A DNA stretch of 64,000 bases from Dromiciops gliroides. Taxonomy: Eukaryota > Chordata > Mammalia > Microbiotheria > Microbiotheriidae. The stretch spans positions 79,859,882 to 79,923,881 of the forward strand of contig NC_057864.1 of NCBI RefSeq assembly GCF_019393635.1, written 5' to 3'. Made by a program: the position numbers and the translations under genes. Numbering within the stretch: the stretch's first letter is position 1; each line of letters begins with the position of its first letter. The notes beneath the pieces are model-generated. The model did not search any database, was not told the DNA's origin, and saw nothing but the letters and a program-made list of their open reading frames with translations. Positions 42,651-54,659 of the stretch are shown one piece after another.

Positions 42651-43069
42651 AACAAGCACTTAGTAAGATCCTACTTTAATTTAAGACAAGTATGCTGATC
42701 TATGACATCAGTTTTCATAGGGAATTTCAGTTCTTAGAAAAAAAAAATCCTATCTTCCATTCATACACCAAACGTGTACAAAGTATGGATAAAATTGAAT
42801 TAGAGCTCCCTCAGGGCCCAAATTGAACATTTCAGTTCAAAGGTCACACATAAACTCTCCTTACTCAAAGGTCACAAGTCCTCCTAGTACCTTGCTATGT
42901 CACTACAGGGGAGGGGAAGCACCATTCGCTCCTTTTCTTGAACCCTTCTCACAGGGAGTATTGGACAAAGCAGTTTTTTAACCTTGCCCCTTGGGCTTAG
43001 TTTGCCTTTCTGTACTTTATCTATACACCCACAAGGAGAGTTAACACGGTGTATGGTATATGTACACGG

Positions 43070-43252
43070 TATAGAAGAAACAGTCCTGTATTTGTAGTTG
43101 GAGGGCCAGGGCTTAAACCCTGATGCTGCTATTTATTGCCTATGTGACAGCTATTTTATGCCACTACAGACCTCAGTTTCCTCACATGTAAAAAGAAGTC
43201 ATCAGACTAGATGACCACTGACATCTCTTCTAACTCTAGGTCTATAATCCTA
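43070..43252 (+). mobile_element. MIR SINE
   Basis: tgtagttggagggccagggc, cctcagtttcctcacatgta, cagactagatgaccactgac, ctctaggtctataatcc. Confidence 0.6.
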
Positions 43253-43684
43253 GGTCCTCAGTGCTCCTACCACTATATCCCAGCTCCATCACCCCAGAGT
43301 GTCCACAGGCTAATGGGGTCTACCTTGTGGCGTCCATGTTCCTCCAACTTTTAATCAAGTAGAGAGGTGGGGAAACAGCAGATCCACATCTGCTGGACCT
43401 AACTCTGCATTTAAAGCTGTTCCATGTGTAGGGGCAACAATGTGAAAGATCTAATTTGACCATGAGTTTTTCCACCTCTGCAGGAATTTGAAAAAATGTA
43501 AAAGGAAACTAAACTGGGTACCTAAAACACATTTTCTTTAAAAAAAGAAAAACTATATCTGTATTTAATATAAAAATGAGGGAAAATTCATGAGCATTAT
43601 AAATGAAATGTATAAAGAGTTCTTATTCTTCTTCCACATTTTGAATTCACTTATTATAATATCTAAAATCATTTGAAAAACCAT

Positions 43685-43985
43685 ATTATTGATATTTTAT
43701 TTTTACATCATTCTCATTTGCAAATATGTTCCTTACCAAGCAAGCTATCCCTAATAACAATAACAACAAACAAAATACAACCCTTTAAAAAAAAAACTGA
43801 GGGGGAAAAAGTGGTTCACCAAAACTAACCAACACATCAACTGAGTCTGACAGGATATGCAATGTTCCATACCCATAATCCCCCTTTTCTGAAAGGAAGG
43901 GACAGAGAGGAGCATTTTTCTCAGCTCTAACCCTAAGACCAAACTTATAATTATACAACATTCAGTTTCTTGTCCTTTTTTCTCC
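43685..43985 (-). mobile_element. Marsupial L1-type 3' UTR fragment, antisense
   Basis: tttttacatcattctcattt, aaaaagtggttcaccaaaac, ccatacccataatcccccttt and accaaacttataattataca. The left part aligns with 46350-46490, left of the palindrome. Confidence 0.5.
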
Positions 43986-43999
43986 TTTTCCTTTTTTGG

Positions 44000-45635
44000 T
44001 TAAAATGCATTTTTAAAATATCAAATGACCTTTTGGTGACTGGGCTGGTGATCAGGAGCAACATTACAGTTGCCACTTGGAGAAAATGTAGAGAAGGCAA
44101 GCATTCTGTACTAATTACTTCTAAACTGAGTCACAAAGCACATTGTCTAGGTTGGAGTAGACTGGTGGAAATGATTCTATCTTCCCAATTGCCGTGTCCT
44201 GCCAAGCTTCTCTGTTTCCAAATCTGTATGCTCAGAGTGATGCCTGAGAACTGGGAAGGCCCCCAGAATGTGTTTTGAATTGTTCCCTTCCTCTCCCTTT
44301 CCCAAGCCCTCCGTTGACCTTTTTCACCTCACTGAGCCTGCTCCATTGGCTTCCTCGCCAGCCTCCTCCTTTTTCTATGCAGCCAGCTCTCAGCGGCATG
44401 AGTCACATCCTATTAGGTGTTGTCTCGTCTTCCTAGTACCCATCAGTGATGCTGCCAGGACACACGCACGGGAAGAAACCACTAAAATAGAAATTACAGA
44501 GGGGGAAGGAAGGACTTCCAAGGCCATAAAATCCAACCCTCAACAGGAACCTTATCTACAACACTCTTAACGAGACTTCACTTGAATCCTTCAGAGATGG
44601 AGATGCCAGTGCCACCTGAGGTTCCAACTGCACTTTGGGACAATTATTCATATCAAGCACAGTTTCTTTGCCTTCTGGAGCCAAGCAGAATATGTAATCC
44701 CTCTTTCTATGATAACCCATCAAATACTGAGTATCTGCTAAATCTCATCTATCACATTTCATTATCTTGACATACCACCTTCTCTCTCAGGCCTTCTTTT
44801 CTCCACAATAAAACATCTCAAGTTCTTTCAACCAACCCTTGGCATGGTTTAGACTCCTTTCAATATATTAGTCACCCTCTTCCAGACATGCTCTAGTTTG
44901 CAAATGTCCTTTCTAGAACAGGGAGCTTAGCCATGAACACATTACTCAAGATGTAGTCTGACCAGGGCAGGACCCAGAATAAGCCTTAAACTCTCCTGGT
45001 CAAGATAGAGCCAGGGATGTGTAAGCAAAGAAGCAGTCTGTGACATAGGTAGGTACTGGTACTGAATGTCAGAGTAAACTCATAAGATACACCAAGTTGA
45101 CATGCCAGAATCTGGCCATAAACAGCATGACAGCAGGGAAGGTAGCAGGTCGGACACAGAAGATATGGAAACAAATAGCAGAGGGCAGAAAAGGCTAAAA
45201 AGATTAAAAAAAAAAAAAAGACTGCTCCATGAGATAAAAGTAAATAAGGATAAAAAGTAAAGATTTAAGGGGAATTTAAAATCAGAAAGGAAGGGGGAAG
45301 AATTAAATTAATACCCCATGCACTAAATTTGCCGATTCCCTGTAACTGAATCAGTATCATTTGAGGGAAGTTGGGCGAATGGGAAGAGAGAAGGTGCCTC
45401 TAATAGGGCCAAAGATAAACAGTGAAAGGATAATAATGACGAAAATCTCTTAACAAGAAAGGGTACTACAGGAGAATAAGAGAAAAGTAATGGAGAGGAT
45501 GGAACTAATCAGGGTAAAAAGAATGGGGGCTCTTCTAAGAGACAGAAGAGGACACGGACCGTAGCAAAGTAGGGATGAGGATATGGGAATTGATAAGAAG
45601 ACATTATTTACTTCTCAAGAAATTAAGCCTGAGAG
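44000..45635 (+). other. Intergenic sequence, nothing recognised
   Basis: About 1.6 kb with no named repeat. The open frames have no family resemblance. Because it is repeat-poor, it is worth testing for conservation. Confidence 0.45.
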
Positions 45636-45653
45636 ATAAAGAATGCATAAGCA

Positions 45654-45789
45654 GGGGCAGCTAGATGGCGCAGTGGATAAGGCACCGGCCCTGGATTCAG
45701 GAGTACCTGAGTTCAAATCCGACCTCCGACACTTAACACTTACTACCTGTGTGACCCTGGGCAAGTCACTTAACCCCAATTGCCCCACC

Positions 45790-45819
<30 letters not shown>
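45654..45819 (+). mobile_element. WSINE1-like SINE (type B with type A bases)
   Basis: gattcaggagta mixes the two types; type B tail ccaattgccccacc and (aaac)n. Perfect 16-base target duplication aaagaatgcataagca at 45638-45653 and 45820-45835. Confidence 0.95.
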
Positions 45820-45822
<3 letters not shown>

Positions 45823-45839
45823 GAATGCATAAGCAAAGA

Positions 45840-46335
45840 TTTACCACCACAGCAGGTGAAGATCCTAGTGGATAGGTATCCCTACTTTCTAGGGTTCTGT
45901 GATGATTGTGCACAGGGTTTGTATGAACTCTCACTATCTCTTATTCCCAGAAGCCCAGAAACTCATTTTATTTTTTCATCCACATTATGTAAGAATGACA
46001 TGTTAATGGGATCTGGGGGGCTGGGTTCAATTCATATGAAAAAAAGAAAAGCCAAAATGGCTTGGGATGAGCATCCTATAGATATAAAAAACAGTGGCTT
46101 CCCTGAGTCACTGGAAACACAGCCTCCAAACAAATAACTCTGGTGTGCTAAAGGATGTGTGATACCTTAGAATCCACTTCTGAGCAGACTGTCAGTTTTC
46201 CTGAGCATTTAGAGGCTTATGCCTGATGTGGCCGTGAGTAGGGGAAGCTTTTCCAACACAATAGGACTGGCCGAAACTCACACTCAAATAACCTTCAAGA
46301 ATCTAGGATCACCTCCATGTCACAGTGAGACATTG
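45840..46335 (+). other. Intergenic sequence, nothing recognised
   Basis: No named element; precedes the antisense L1 fragment that carries the palindrome. Confidence 0.4.
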
Positions 46336-46339
46336 GAGT

Positions 46340-46860
46340 AGGACTTTAAAAATTACTGATGTAATTTTACATCACTTTCATTTTCAAATATATCCCTTCC
46401 CTCCTTCAACAAAGATTTCAAAACAAACAAACAAACAAAAAAAGTAGTTCAGCAGAAGTAATTCATCAACTATTTCTGAGTGTATGGCCAAAATTTCACA
46501 GAGAAACATAGGCAGTCTTATATGATCTGATGCAGAACAAAGTAATCCGGAACACCCGTAACTACAAAGATGCAAATGGGAAGGCCAAAAAAGGGGGAAC
46601 TGAACACTAATACTAATTATTGATCAAGCTTAGCTGTGTAAATGAGTCTAGAAAATTCCTCTCCTATGGATTTACACAGCTAAGCTTGATCAATAATTAG
46701 TATTAGTGTTCAGTTCCCCCTTTTTTGGCCTTCCCATTTGCATCTTTGTAGTTACGGGTGTTCCGGATTACTTTGTTCTGCATCAGATCATATAAGACTG
46801 CCTATGTTTCTCTGTATTCGTCATTTCTTATGGCACAGTGATTATATAGTAGCAAATCTT
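46340..46860 (-). mobile_element. Marsupial L1-type 3' UTR, antisense, containing a palindrome
   Basis: The left flank (aaatatatcccttccctcc, gtagttcagcagaag) and the right arm plus right flank (ctgcatcagatcatataaga, tttcttatggcacagtga) follow antisense L1 order, as judged against the copies at 43685 and 39585. The left arm (46498-46643) is the piece out of order. Confidence 0.6.
46498..46815. repeat. Perfect inverted repeat, two 146-base arms, 26-base spacer
   Basis: Arms 46498-46643 and 46670-46815 are exact reverse complements; I compared them along their whole length and found no mismatch. The spacer is 46644-46669. Pairing stops at once on both outer sides and at the spacer. The right arm continues collinearly into L1-like flank and the left arm does not, so the left arm is the inverted copy. 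Confidence 0.95.
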
Positions 46861-47685
46861 TAATGAAGAGAACCACTACTACATAGGCCATGGAAACAGC
46901 TTTCTCCATAATGATATTTTACCTGTGTCTGTACAGCTTGCAAACAATTGCATTTTGACAAATACTCAATGTAGGCATTTTTCTGACAGAGAGCCTTTAA
47001 AAGGCTTATCAGTGATTTCCATCTTTCTATAAAATAATTTATATAAACACATGCAGATGTCAAAATGCTGTGGGAGGAGAGGGGGTGGCGATTCATTGCT
47101 ATAACACAATGTTGTTTGAACATAATGTCCTCTTTTTTAATGTCTCTGAAATAGCACTGTTGAATAGAGAAGCAAAAATGGAAGTCATTTTTCTTGTCTG
47201 TGATACTGTCCTCACTTTATAGCTATTAAATGGCTCACAGTACTAATTTTAAATACCTAATAAACAGTTTCCAGATGAGACCTTGTATTCCAAACCCTGG
47301 GGGCTCCTTCCTAGCACCCATTGTTTTAAAGAAGCAAAGGCCCAGAACTTCTAAGACTTCCCTGTCCAATGTACAGTTGAAGCACTTTCCATGAAGACTG
47401 TGATGTACAGGGGCCATTCCCCTACCAATCAGAAAGAGGAGGTGAGGAGACAACTCACAAAATAAAAAAAACTCTGATTCACTGGAAAGCATTGGCCATA
47501 ATCCACACAATCAGGACAAATCATGGAAGGGTCTTAAGAGGCAATCCCCCAGATACACTCCTGTTCTCTGAACATGTTTCTCATGGTATGAAAGCTGTGG
47601 TTAATTTAGAATCCCTAACAGGAAATCCTTTAGTTATACTGGACTTTATAAGAAGCTTAAAAATTTAAAGCTGTCACACTGAAAG
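46860..47685 (+). other. Intergenic sequence, nothing recognised
   Basis: About 800 bases without a named element. Confidence 0.45.
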
Positions 47686-47689
47686 ACAA

Positions 47690-47915
47690 TGTGAAATAAT
47701 GAAAAGAAGACTAGATTTGAAAATGAACCACTGGGTGATCTTAGGCAAGGCACATCCTCTCGGAATCGGTCTCCTCATAGTAAAACAGGAATATTTGTAC
47801 CCCTCAGTGGATGGAATGTTAGACTCTTAAGCACAGGGGGCTGTTTCATTTGGGTCTTGGAACTTAACACAATGACTGGTACATAGTTGGTACTTAATAA
47901 ATGCTTAATTGTACT
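47690..47915 (+). mobile_element. MIR fragment followed by an L2 3' end
   Basis: tgggtgatcttaggcaaggc and ctcctcatagtaaaacagga (MIR-like), then tagactcttaagcacagggg and tagttggtacttaataaatg (L2 3' end). Confidence 0.5.
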
Positions 47916-48049
47916 GTCTGCTTCATGAAGTGGTTATGAGGGAAGGGTTTTTATAAGCTGTGCAGGGCTAGGACAGTAAGAGTTTTTAATAAGCACTGAA
48001 AATGATGAAACATACCATTCCTTTCTTCCAAGAAATCTAAAGATAATAT

Positions 48050-48155
48050 GATGCAATGAAAAGAACATTGGTTTTCAAAGCAAACTGTATGACTATGGAC
48101 AAGTTACTAACCTCTCTGAAACAGTTTTCTCATTTGTGGTACCTACTAATTAAGA
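48050..48155 (+). mobile_element. MIR SINE fragment
   Basis: tgactatggacaagttacta and ctctctgaaacagttttct, low similarity. Confidence 0.45.
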
Positions 48156-48159
48156 TTGC

Positions 48160-48625
48160 AAGGACATACTTTTTATTTAAGCACTGAAACTATATTATTT
48201 TATCTATTTTTATTTTCTAGTTATGATCTGTTCTTAATGGAGTCATTTGAGATCACTGCTTCTTTTTCCAAATTTACACTAATTATCTTTTATAATCTGT
48301 TTAAGAATTTTTCCAGGAATTTAAGTCAAATCAATGGCTTCTATTTGGAGACTAGTAACTACTTCACTTAAAAAAAAATCAGAAAAACATTTGCTTTTCT
48401 TCTCCAGTCTTGAGGTAACTCTTCCATTTTCCATCGTCTTTAAGTACCCTAGGATATAGTTCATTTGGGTATGGACAAACATATTAAGGGAAGCAAGGTG
48501 CTCTCTTATTATTTCCTTATTTATCTTTGATAACAACTTCTAATTAGACATTTTTGTTCTGTTTTTTCTTGTTCAAAAAGAATTCGCCTTGAAAGAAAAA
48601 AAAAAAAGAAACAAAATAAAAGGAA
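48160..48625 (+). other. Intergenic AT-rich sequence
   Basis: No element named. Confidence 0.4.
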
Positions 48626-48629
48626 TACA

Positions 48630-48740
48630 AGGCTCAGAAAAGTGATTTGGCTCTGTTCACAAATCTCATAAGTACCAGAGGAGAGACTTGAACCCAGGTC
48701 AATTTGTTTCTAAATCCAAGTTTATCCACTACAGGGGACT
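48630..48740 (-). mobile_element. MIR SINE fragment, antisense
   Basis: aaggctcagaaaagtgattt, gagacttgaacccaggtca. Confidence 0.5.
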
Positions 48741-48744
48741 GGTG

Positions 48745-50810
48745 ATGATAATGATTTGTGGAGAAAGACCTTTCTACATCTAGATCTATTGGTGTAGTAT
48801 GGCTAGTGTTTGCCAATGACTTGGTATCTTCCCGTCTTATTCTATGAGTTATCTTCCCTCTTCTTACTGATGGGGAAATGGCCCCTTTAAATCATTGCCT
48901 TTGTGAAAAAAGCCCCAAATGAGCAGTAGACAGAGAAGTCTGTACCTCAGAAGTTCTAGGCTGTTGTGTCTCATTGTCAATTTTGCATTTATCAGATATC
49001 ATGTCTGATTTACAAATTAGGAAATTTGTTTTGAACCAGCCTAAACCTGAAAATGAAAGGCCAAGAGCATGACTGGGTAGCTACGTGAAATAATAACCTT
49101 TTCCCCCTGGCTTAGCTATTTTTTCTATTCCTTTTCTTTACCCATTCTACCCATACTACATGGCAAAAGAGAACGTTGGAGCTGTAAAACTGTAAAATCT
49201 AACCCCCCCCCCCAATGCTGTTTGCCACTGTGGAAACACAAAAGGGACTTAAATTCAACTTGGAAGGTAATATATAAATAACTGAAGAGTATTCAGTAGG
49301 TGGAGGGACTTTGTTCTTTGCCATCCAGGTTGCTATCACTCTACAGAAAAGAATAAAGAGGTTACTCTAAAAGAGGGAAAAAAAAACCAACAAGTTTCTC
49401 TGCCTGTGCTGCGATTTCATTTGAGGCTTTGCTTGTAGTGCTTTAGAGTTATTCTCTTCTGGATTTGTGTCTTGACCATCCCTATCACTATAACAGCTTT
49501 TTTATAGTTGGATTCATTTTTGTTTGCTCATTCAGCCAGCCTACTTTCTAACTTCAGATTTGATGTTAGGGCCAGGCTCTGGAGGGAAGGGCTGGACTGG
49601 TCCTGGTGTTGCTTTCTTGAGGATATAGAATATTGTTATTCCAGGTTCTCAGGGCAGCTCAGGCTGGGGACATGCAAGCTCTCAGTGCTCTGGATGTGGT
49701 CTGATCCAGGTTAAAGTCCGATTGCTCTGCCCCTGGTCTGACAGGGATTTGGATCTGAGCAATAATAGACTACTGCTGTACTCAGCCACTATAAGCTAGA
49801 AAGCTCTGCTGGTTAAGAGTGAGAGAATTTCCCTTTGGTCTGGGATTCCCACCCTGGTTATTCCTCTGTAGACCAAACTGGACTAGAAGCTGGGACTGAG
49901 ACCTACTTCCACTCCTGGAGCCTGCACCATACTGTGGCCTGTTGCTAAACTTCCTTCTTGCTCTATACAGAGGTTAGACCATTCCTCATCCCTGGGTACA
50001 AATCCCTTCTTCAGTCAAGCGTCAGTTGGCACCTGTTTTCCAAGTCTGTATTCAGGTCTGGGAATTCACCTTACTCTTGCACACTGTTCCCTGGTCACTG
50101 GAATATTCTACCCAGTCTGGTACTCCTAGCCAGATTCTATCCCTATTGTCCAAAGAGCCATCTTTCCCTCTATATCAAGTTGAGTTGGACAAATGATTCA
50201 CTGTGACTTTTTTTTTAATTTCTCAATCAGAATTCAGTCTAATACATTTTCTAGATCTGTTTTGGAGTGGTATGGAAGAGTTTACTATTCTTCCTGCTTC
50301 TCCACCATATTGTCTCCATCCCATATTCACTTTGTACACTGAGAACCCCTTTCACATTCCCCATTTTTGGCAAGGCTCTAGATTTGAGCCAAAAAGTAAT
50401 GCCAAATGCTGGGATAGGGGTTTAATGAGCCAATAAAGGTAAGAAAGGGCAGTCTCATACCCCTAATTATAGGCAGGATCCCTGATAAATGAACCCAGTT
50501 CATGACTGTTCAGCTGGGTACAAGCCAGAGAAGAGCATGTGTCCTAAATTTTGCATGAGCAGTGTCTCTGTGCTGGAATTTAATGCCTTTGGTTTGAACT
50601 GTGTCTTCCAGCAGACTATTTAAACATATTAGTGGGTTCATGAAGTGTGATTTTAGTAGAGTTAGATCCACAGAATACCACAGAGTCTCTGGGAGATCCA
50701 CCCTGTGAGTTAGGAAGAAGGGGGAAAAGGTCTCATACAACAAACATTTTCTCTACTGCAGTGAGATTTCTGTATTAATGACATTAATCCTAGAATCATT
50801 CTGGGAAACT
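48745..50810 (+). other. Intergenic block, probably an unnamed dispersed repeat in part
   Basis: Positions 49420-50320 are relatively C/T-rich, ending in ttcctgcttctccaccatat, which recalls the edge of a marsupial retroelement. I could not place it in a family, and there is no convincing coding frame. Confidence 0.35.
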
Positions 50811-50811
50811 G

Positions 50812-51005
50812 GTTTTTGTTTTTGTTTTGTTTTGGGGGGGGGTTGGGTTTTTTTTGTTGTTTTTTTTTTTGCAGGACTATGAGGGTTAAGTGACTTGCCC
50901 AGGGTCACACAGCCAGTAAGTGTCATGTGTCTGAGGTCAGATTTAAACTCAGGTCCTCCTGAATCCAGGGCCAGTGCTTTAGCCACTGCACCACCTAGCT
51001 GCCCT
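50812..51005 (-). mobile_element. WSINE1-like SINE, antisense (type A)
   Basis: Long T/G-rich tail, then ggactatgagggttaagtga, ctcctgaatccagggccag and caccacctagctgccc. Confidence 0.9.
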
Positions 51006-51009
51006 CCCC

Positions 51010-51800
51010 CCAAGAGAAACTTTGAAAAAGCATTTCCTTGGAGCAAAACTCAATGGGTGGTCTTGTTTCTAGGTAACATTTGGGATGGGATTTCATCTAA
51101 AGTTGACTTTCATTCAAAGCCAATGAAAATAAATGAGAGGAAGCAACAGCCTCTATATATCACTTCACTTTCCTACAGTGAGACAGAAGATGGGAATCCA
51201 CAGGCCCACAAGATTATGGAGGAAAGCAGCCTTAAATTCTCTCCTACTTTAGGAGCCTCTTGCCTATAAAGCTGACATTTAGGTATCACTTGTCACATCT
51301 GGGTTTTACACAAATAAAATTGCAGCCTTCTGAGCTTTGAGTTAACACAAGAACATTCATCTGTCCTCAATTGACACACACACCCAGGCAAAGTATTACA
51401 GCATTGTTTGGTCTTTTGTCATTACTTCCTTGACCTCAAAATCACTATCAGCTGGTTCGATTGCATTTAAGAAAGGCGTGCATGGGATACAGGCCATGCC
51501 TTTACTGAATAGCACTTCATTATAAATACCTCTTTGGCACCATGGTGAAGAGATGAGAAACTGGCTCTCTTTGAGCATTAACAGGGACCAGACCTACGGA
51601 CTGAATTTGCTTGCTTGCAAAGTAGGGGCTGCTGCAATTCCCATAGGATTGGGGCTAGTAGATGTTGGATAAGTTCAGGATTTTGTAGGAGAGAAAGAGC
51701 ACAGGAAAGCAGATGATGAAGAAAAGTGGAAAGGGAGAATTGAAACTGATGTAGTTTCTGAAAAAGAGTCGAAAGGATGGGTTGTGGTGTCCTTTTCCCT
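51010..51800 (+). other. Intergenic sequence, nothing recognised
   Basis: No named element. Confidence 0.45.
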
Positions 51801-52400
51801 GGAAACATAATCAATCAAGAATTTATTAAGCTCCTACTATGTGCCAGGGAGTGGGCTATGTACCTGCTGTCAAAGAGCTTACATTCTAATGGAGAAGACA
51901 AGCATGCACATGTGTCTGTATATACATACATGCATATATGTATGTGTGTGTGTTATACATAAGAACAACTACAAGTTACTTTGGGAGGAATGGCACTAGC
52001 AATCCGGAGGATCAAGAAAAGGCTTCATGTAAAAGGTGGTTCTTGCCCTGGGTCAACATTTATTTATTAATTGTCTGCTATATGTCAGGCACTGTACTAA
52101 GCTCTGAAAACACAAAGAAAGTCAAAAGCAGCCCATGCTCTCAAGAAACTCACTGCCAAATCGGGGAGACAACATTCAAACAATTATGTAAAAACAAGAT
52201 GCATAAAAGATAAGTTGGAAATAAGGTTACAACTCTGAGAGACCAGAAGAATAGTGGTACTTTGGACAGAAAGTGGGAAGTTTTGAAGCAGTGTGGGGTT
52301 GGGGGATGAATAATGAGTTTTACTTTAGACATCTCAAAACTGAGATGTCTCTGTAATATTCAGTTTAAAATGCACAACAGGCAATTGAAAATGCATGGCT

Positions 52401-52548
52401 TGGGGCAGCTAGGTGGCACAGTGGATAGAGCACCAGCCCTGGATTCAGGAGGACCTGAGTTCAAATCTGGCCTCAGACACTTGACACTTACTAGCTGTGT
52501 GACCCTAGGCAAGTCACTTAACCCTCATTGCCCTGCAAAAAAGAAAAA
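52401..52548 (+). mobile_element. WSINE1-like SINE (type A)
   Basis: Full-length. Perfect 14-base target duplication gaaaatgcatggct at 52387-52400 and 52549-52562, in antisense L2. Confidence 0.95.
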
Positions 52549-52657
52549 GAAAATGCATGGCTGAAATTCAGGGCAGAGGCTAGGGTCAAGTTTCCCCCCA
52601 CTCCCATTTACCCCTTATTCAAGCTGTTCAATTGATTTAAAAAAATTTTTTTTATTT

Positions 52658-52760
52658 AAAAATATGGAACACTTCACGAATTTGCATGTCATCCTTGCGC
52701 AGGGGCCATGCTAATCTTCTCTGTATTGTTCCAATTTTAGTATATGTGCTGCTGAAGCGA
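52658..52760 (-). pseudogene. U6 snRNA retropseudogene
   Basis: The minus strand reads TCGCTTCAGCAGCACATATA onward through ACTAAAATTGGAAC, GATTAGCATGGCCCCTGCGC and GTTCCATATTTTT, the U6 spliceosomal RNA lacking its first four or so bases. The four differences I see from U6 as I remember it are all C-to-T or G-to-A at CpG positions. No TATA or PSE-like element lies upstream (plus positions above 52760). An A-rich stretch follows the 3' end, and short similar sequences (ttgatttaa, ttgattttaa) flank it, consistent with LINE-mediated retroposition. Confidence 0.85.
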
Positions 52761-53669
52761 TTTGATTTTAAGGTACAAGTCAGACCATGTCATCCCTCTA
52801 CTCACGGGAACATATAAAGTCATCAAAAGGAAAAAAAAAAAACAAAAACAGAGTTCAGGACAGAGACTTAAGCAACATCCACATTTAAAGGGGCAAGATA
52901 TAGATGATGAGCCCACAAAAGTCTGGGAACCAATAGGCAAATAGGAAAGATAGGAAAGAATAGTGTCAAAATAAATTCAAGGAGAATCAAGTATGCACGA
53001 GGAGCAGGTTGTCAGCAGTGTCAAATGAAGCAGGTAAGGCAAGAAGGATGATGATTAAGAAAGACCATTGTATCTGGCAATTGTGGAGAAAGCGTTTTCA
53101 GTTGAGTGATGAGGTCAAAAGCCAGACTGCATAGGGCTGAATTGAATAGTAAGATGAGAAAAATCAGAGGCCAGAAATGGAGACAATCATTTTTAGTCGT
53201 TTGGATAAGAAAGGGAGAAGAGGGAAAGGAGGAGTATGATGTCTTGATTGAATGGTAAGGTCTAAGAAAGGCTTTTTAAGGATGGGAAGAAAAGATCTGG
53301 CTATGTTTGGAGGTGTTGAGGAAATAGTAGATAGAGACAGGAAGAAACATTAGAAAGAGGGAAATGATTGACATTATGATCTACTGGAGAAAATGAAAGA
53401 GGATGGGATCAAGGACACAAGTGGAGGAGTTGGCCTTGGCAATGAAAAAGAGACAGAGAAAGGAGAGGAGAATGATGTCAAGATTTAGGGGGATCAAGAG
53501 AAGGGGCTCATATATCTAAAGCTCTCAGTTCTCTTAGTAAAGAAAATGATAAGATCTTAAGCTAGAATGAAAGAGGGATAGGTATTGGAGGAGGCTTGAG
53601 AGAAAAGAAGGTTCAAGATTATTTCTATAGGGAGTAGAAAAGAGAATTAATTAGGAATAAAAGGACTGC

Positions 53670-54655
53670 CCTACTTGCACTAAGGTACCAGTTGGAAAAA
53701 AAAATCTAATTTTGACAAATTTATAATCAATTCCTGCATTTGAACTTGAACTGGTCTTGAAATGTTTAAATATGATGCCCCCTGTTGATTCTAGAGATAT
53801 AAAAATTAGAGACTGAAGAATGTTGCTATTATGTAGAAACTCTAAAAGGAAAATATCCTTGGTGTTCCAGTTGTTACTAAATTTCTGGAAAAACAGTGAT
53901 TAAAGTTGGAAACTGGTTTAAGATAACAAAACTTTCATTTTTTTTGTTTTTTAACAAAGTATAAGAGATTCTACCAAAGTCTATATGCAACTTAGTTCAA
54001 TTAATCAGAATTATCACGGCTAACATCTTATTAAATTGAGAAATCTTTTTTTAAAAGGAATGTCTGCTTTCAGGATTTCCCCAAACAACAAATCCAAATT
54101 ACAGTTTATAATTATGCACTAATGGGCATTCTCCAAATTCCAGTTGTCCGCAAACCCTATTTGCTGGAGATAAAAGGCTATTTTACAAAGCTTTTCTTCC
54201 AATTATTTTTTCCACCTCTTGGTAAGTTTCAATTTTGAGCTTACACAGGATTCAGTGAAGACAGGCAAGAATGAATATATGATCTGAATAACACCAGCAG
54301 TTCTACTGTTCCCAAATATCAACAAAGAAAAGGCTTTGTCCTTAAGCCTGAAAACAATTGTTTGCTCAAAGGGTGACATCCAATGGTTCAAAATAATAAC
54401 TGCATTTGTCAGCAACCATTCTCTACCTTTCCCCACCCCAAGATCTTCCAAGGAGAATATATTTAAAGTTAACTTAGAACAATGATTTTCACATATTTTC
54501 CCCCAGGAACACCCCTCATTGCTCTAGTAAGTTTTCCTTTGGCCCATCATATTTGGGGGAAAAAAAATGGATAGAACTAGACTTGATGCTTTTAACCACA
54601 AAGAGGAGAGTATAATGGAATGGATGCACAAAGCAAAAATAATCTGGGTCATGAC
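53670..54655 (+). other. Intergenic sequence, nothing recognised
   Basis: About 1 kb, no named element. Confidence 0.45.
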
Positions 54656-54659
54656 AGGT

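Larger units (their letters stand above)
51808..53660 (-). mobile_element. L2-type LINE copies, antisense, interrupted
   Basis: Two antisense 3' ends (aatttattaagctcctacta at about 51820; aattgtctgctatatgtcag at about 52070) are followed by antisense ORF2 blocks: cagtttaaaatgcacaacag, agttgagtgatgaggtcaaa, gtttggaggtgttgagga and ggaggagttggccttggca. It is interrupted by a WSINE (52401) and the U6 retropseudogene (52658). Confidence 0.65.

Noticed and set aside
49420-50320. Possible gene in a C/T-rich stretch with several medium open frames
   Set aside because: Frames on different strands overlap, with no splice-consistent structure or recognised domain. The end resembles a dispersed retroelement edge.
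52658-52760. Functional U6 snRNA gene
   Set aside because: The 5' end is missing, CpG positions have decayed and there is no U6-type promoter upstream.
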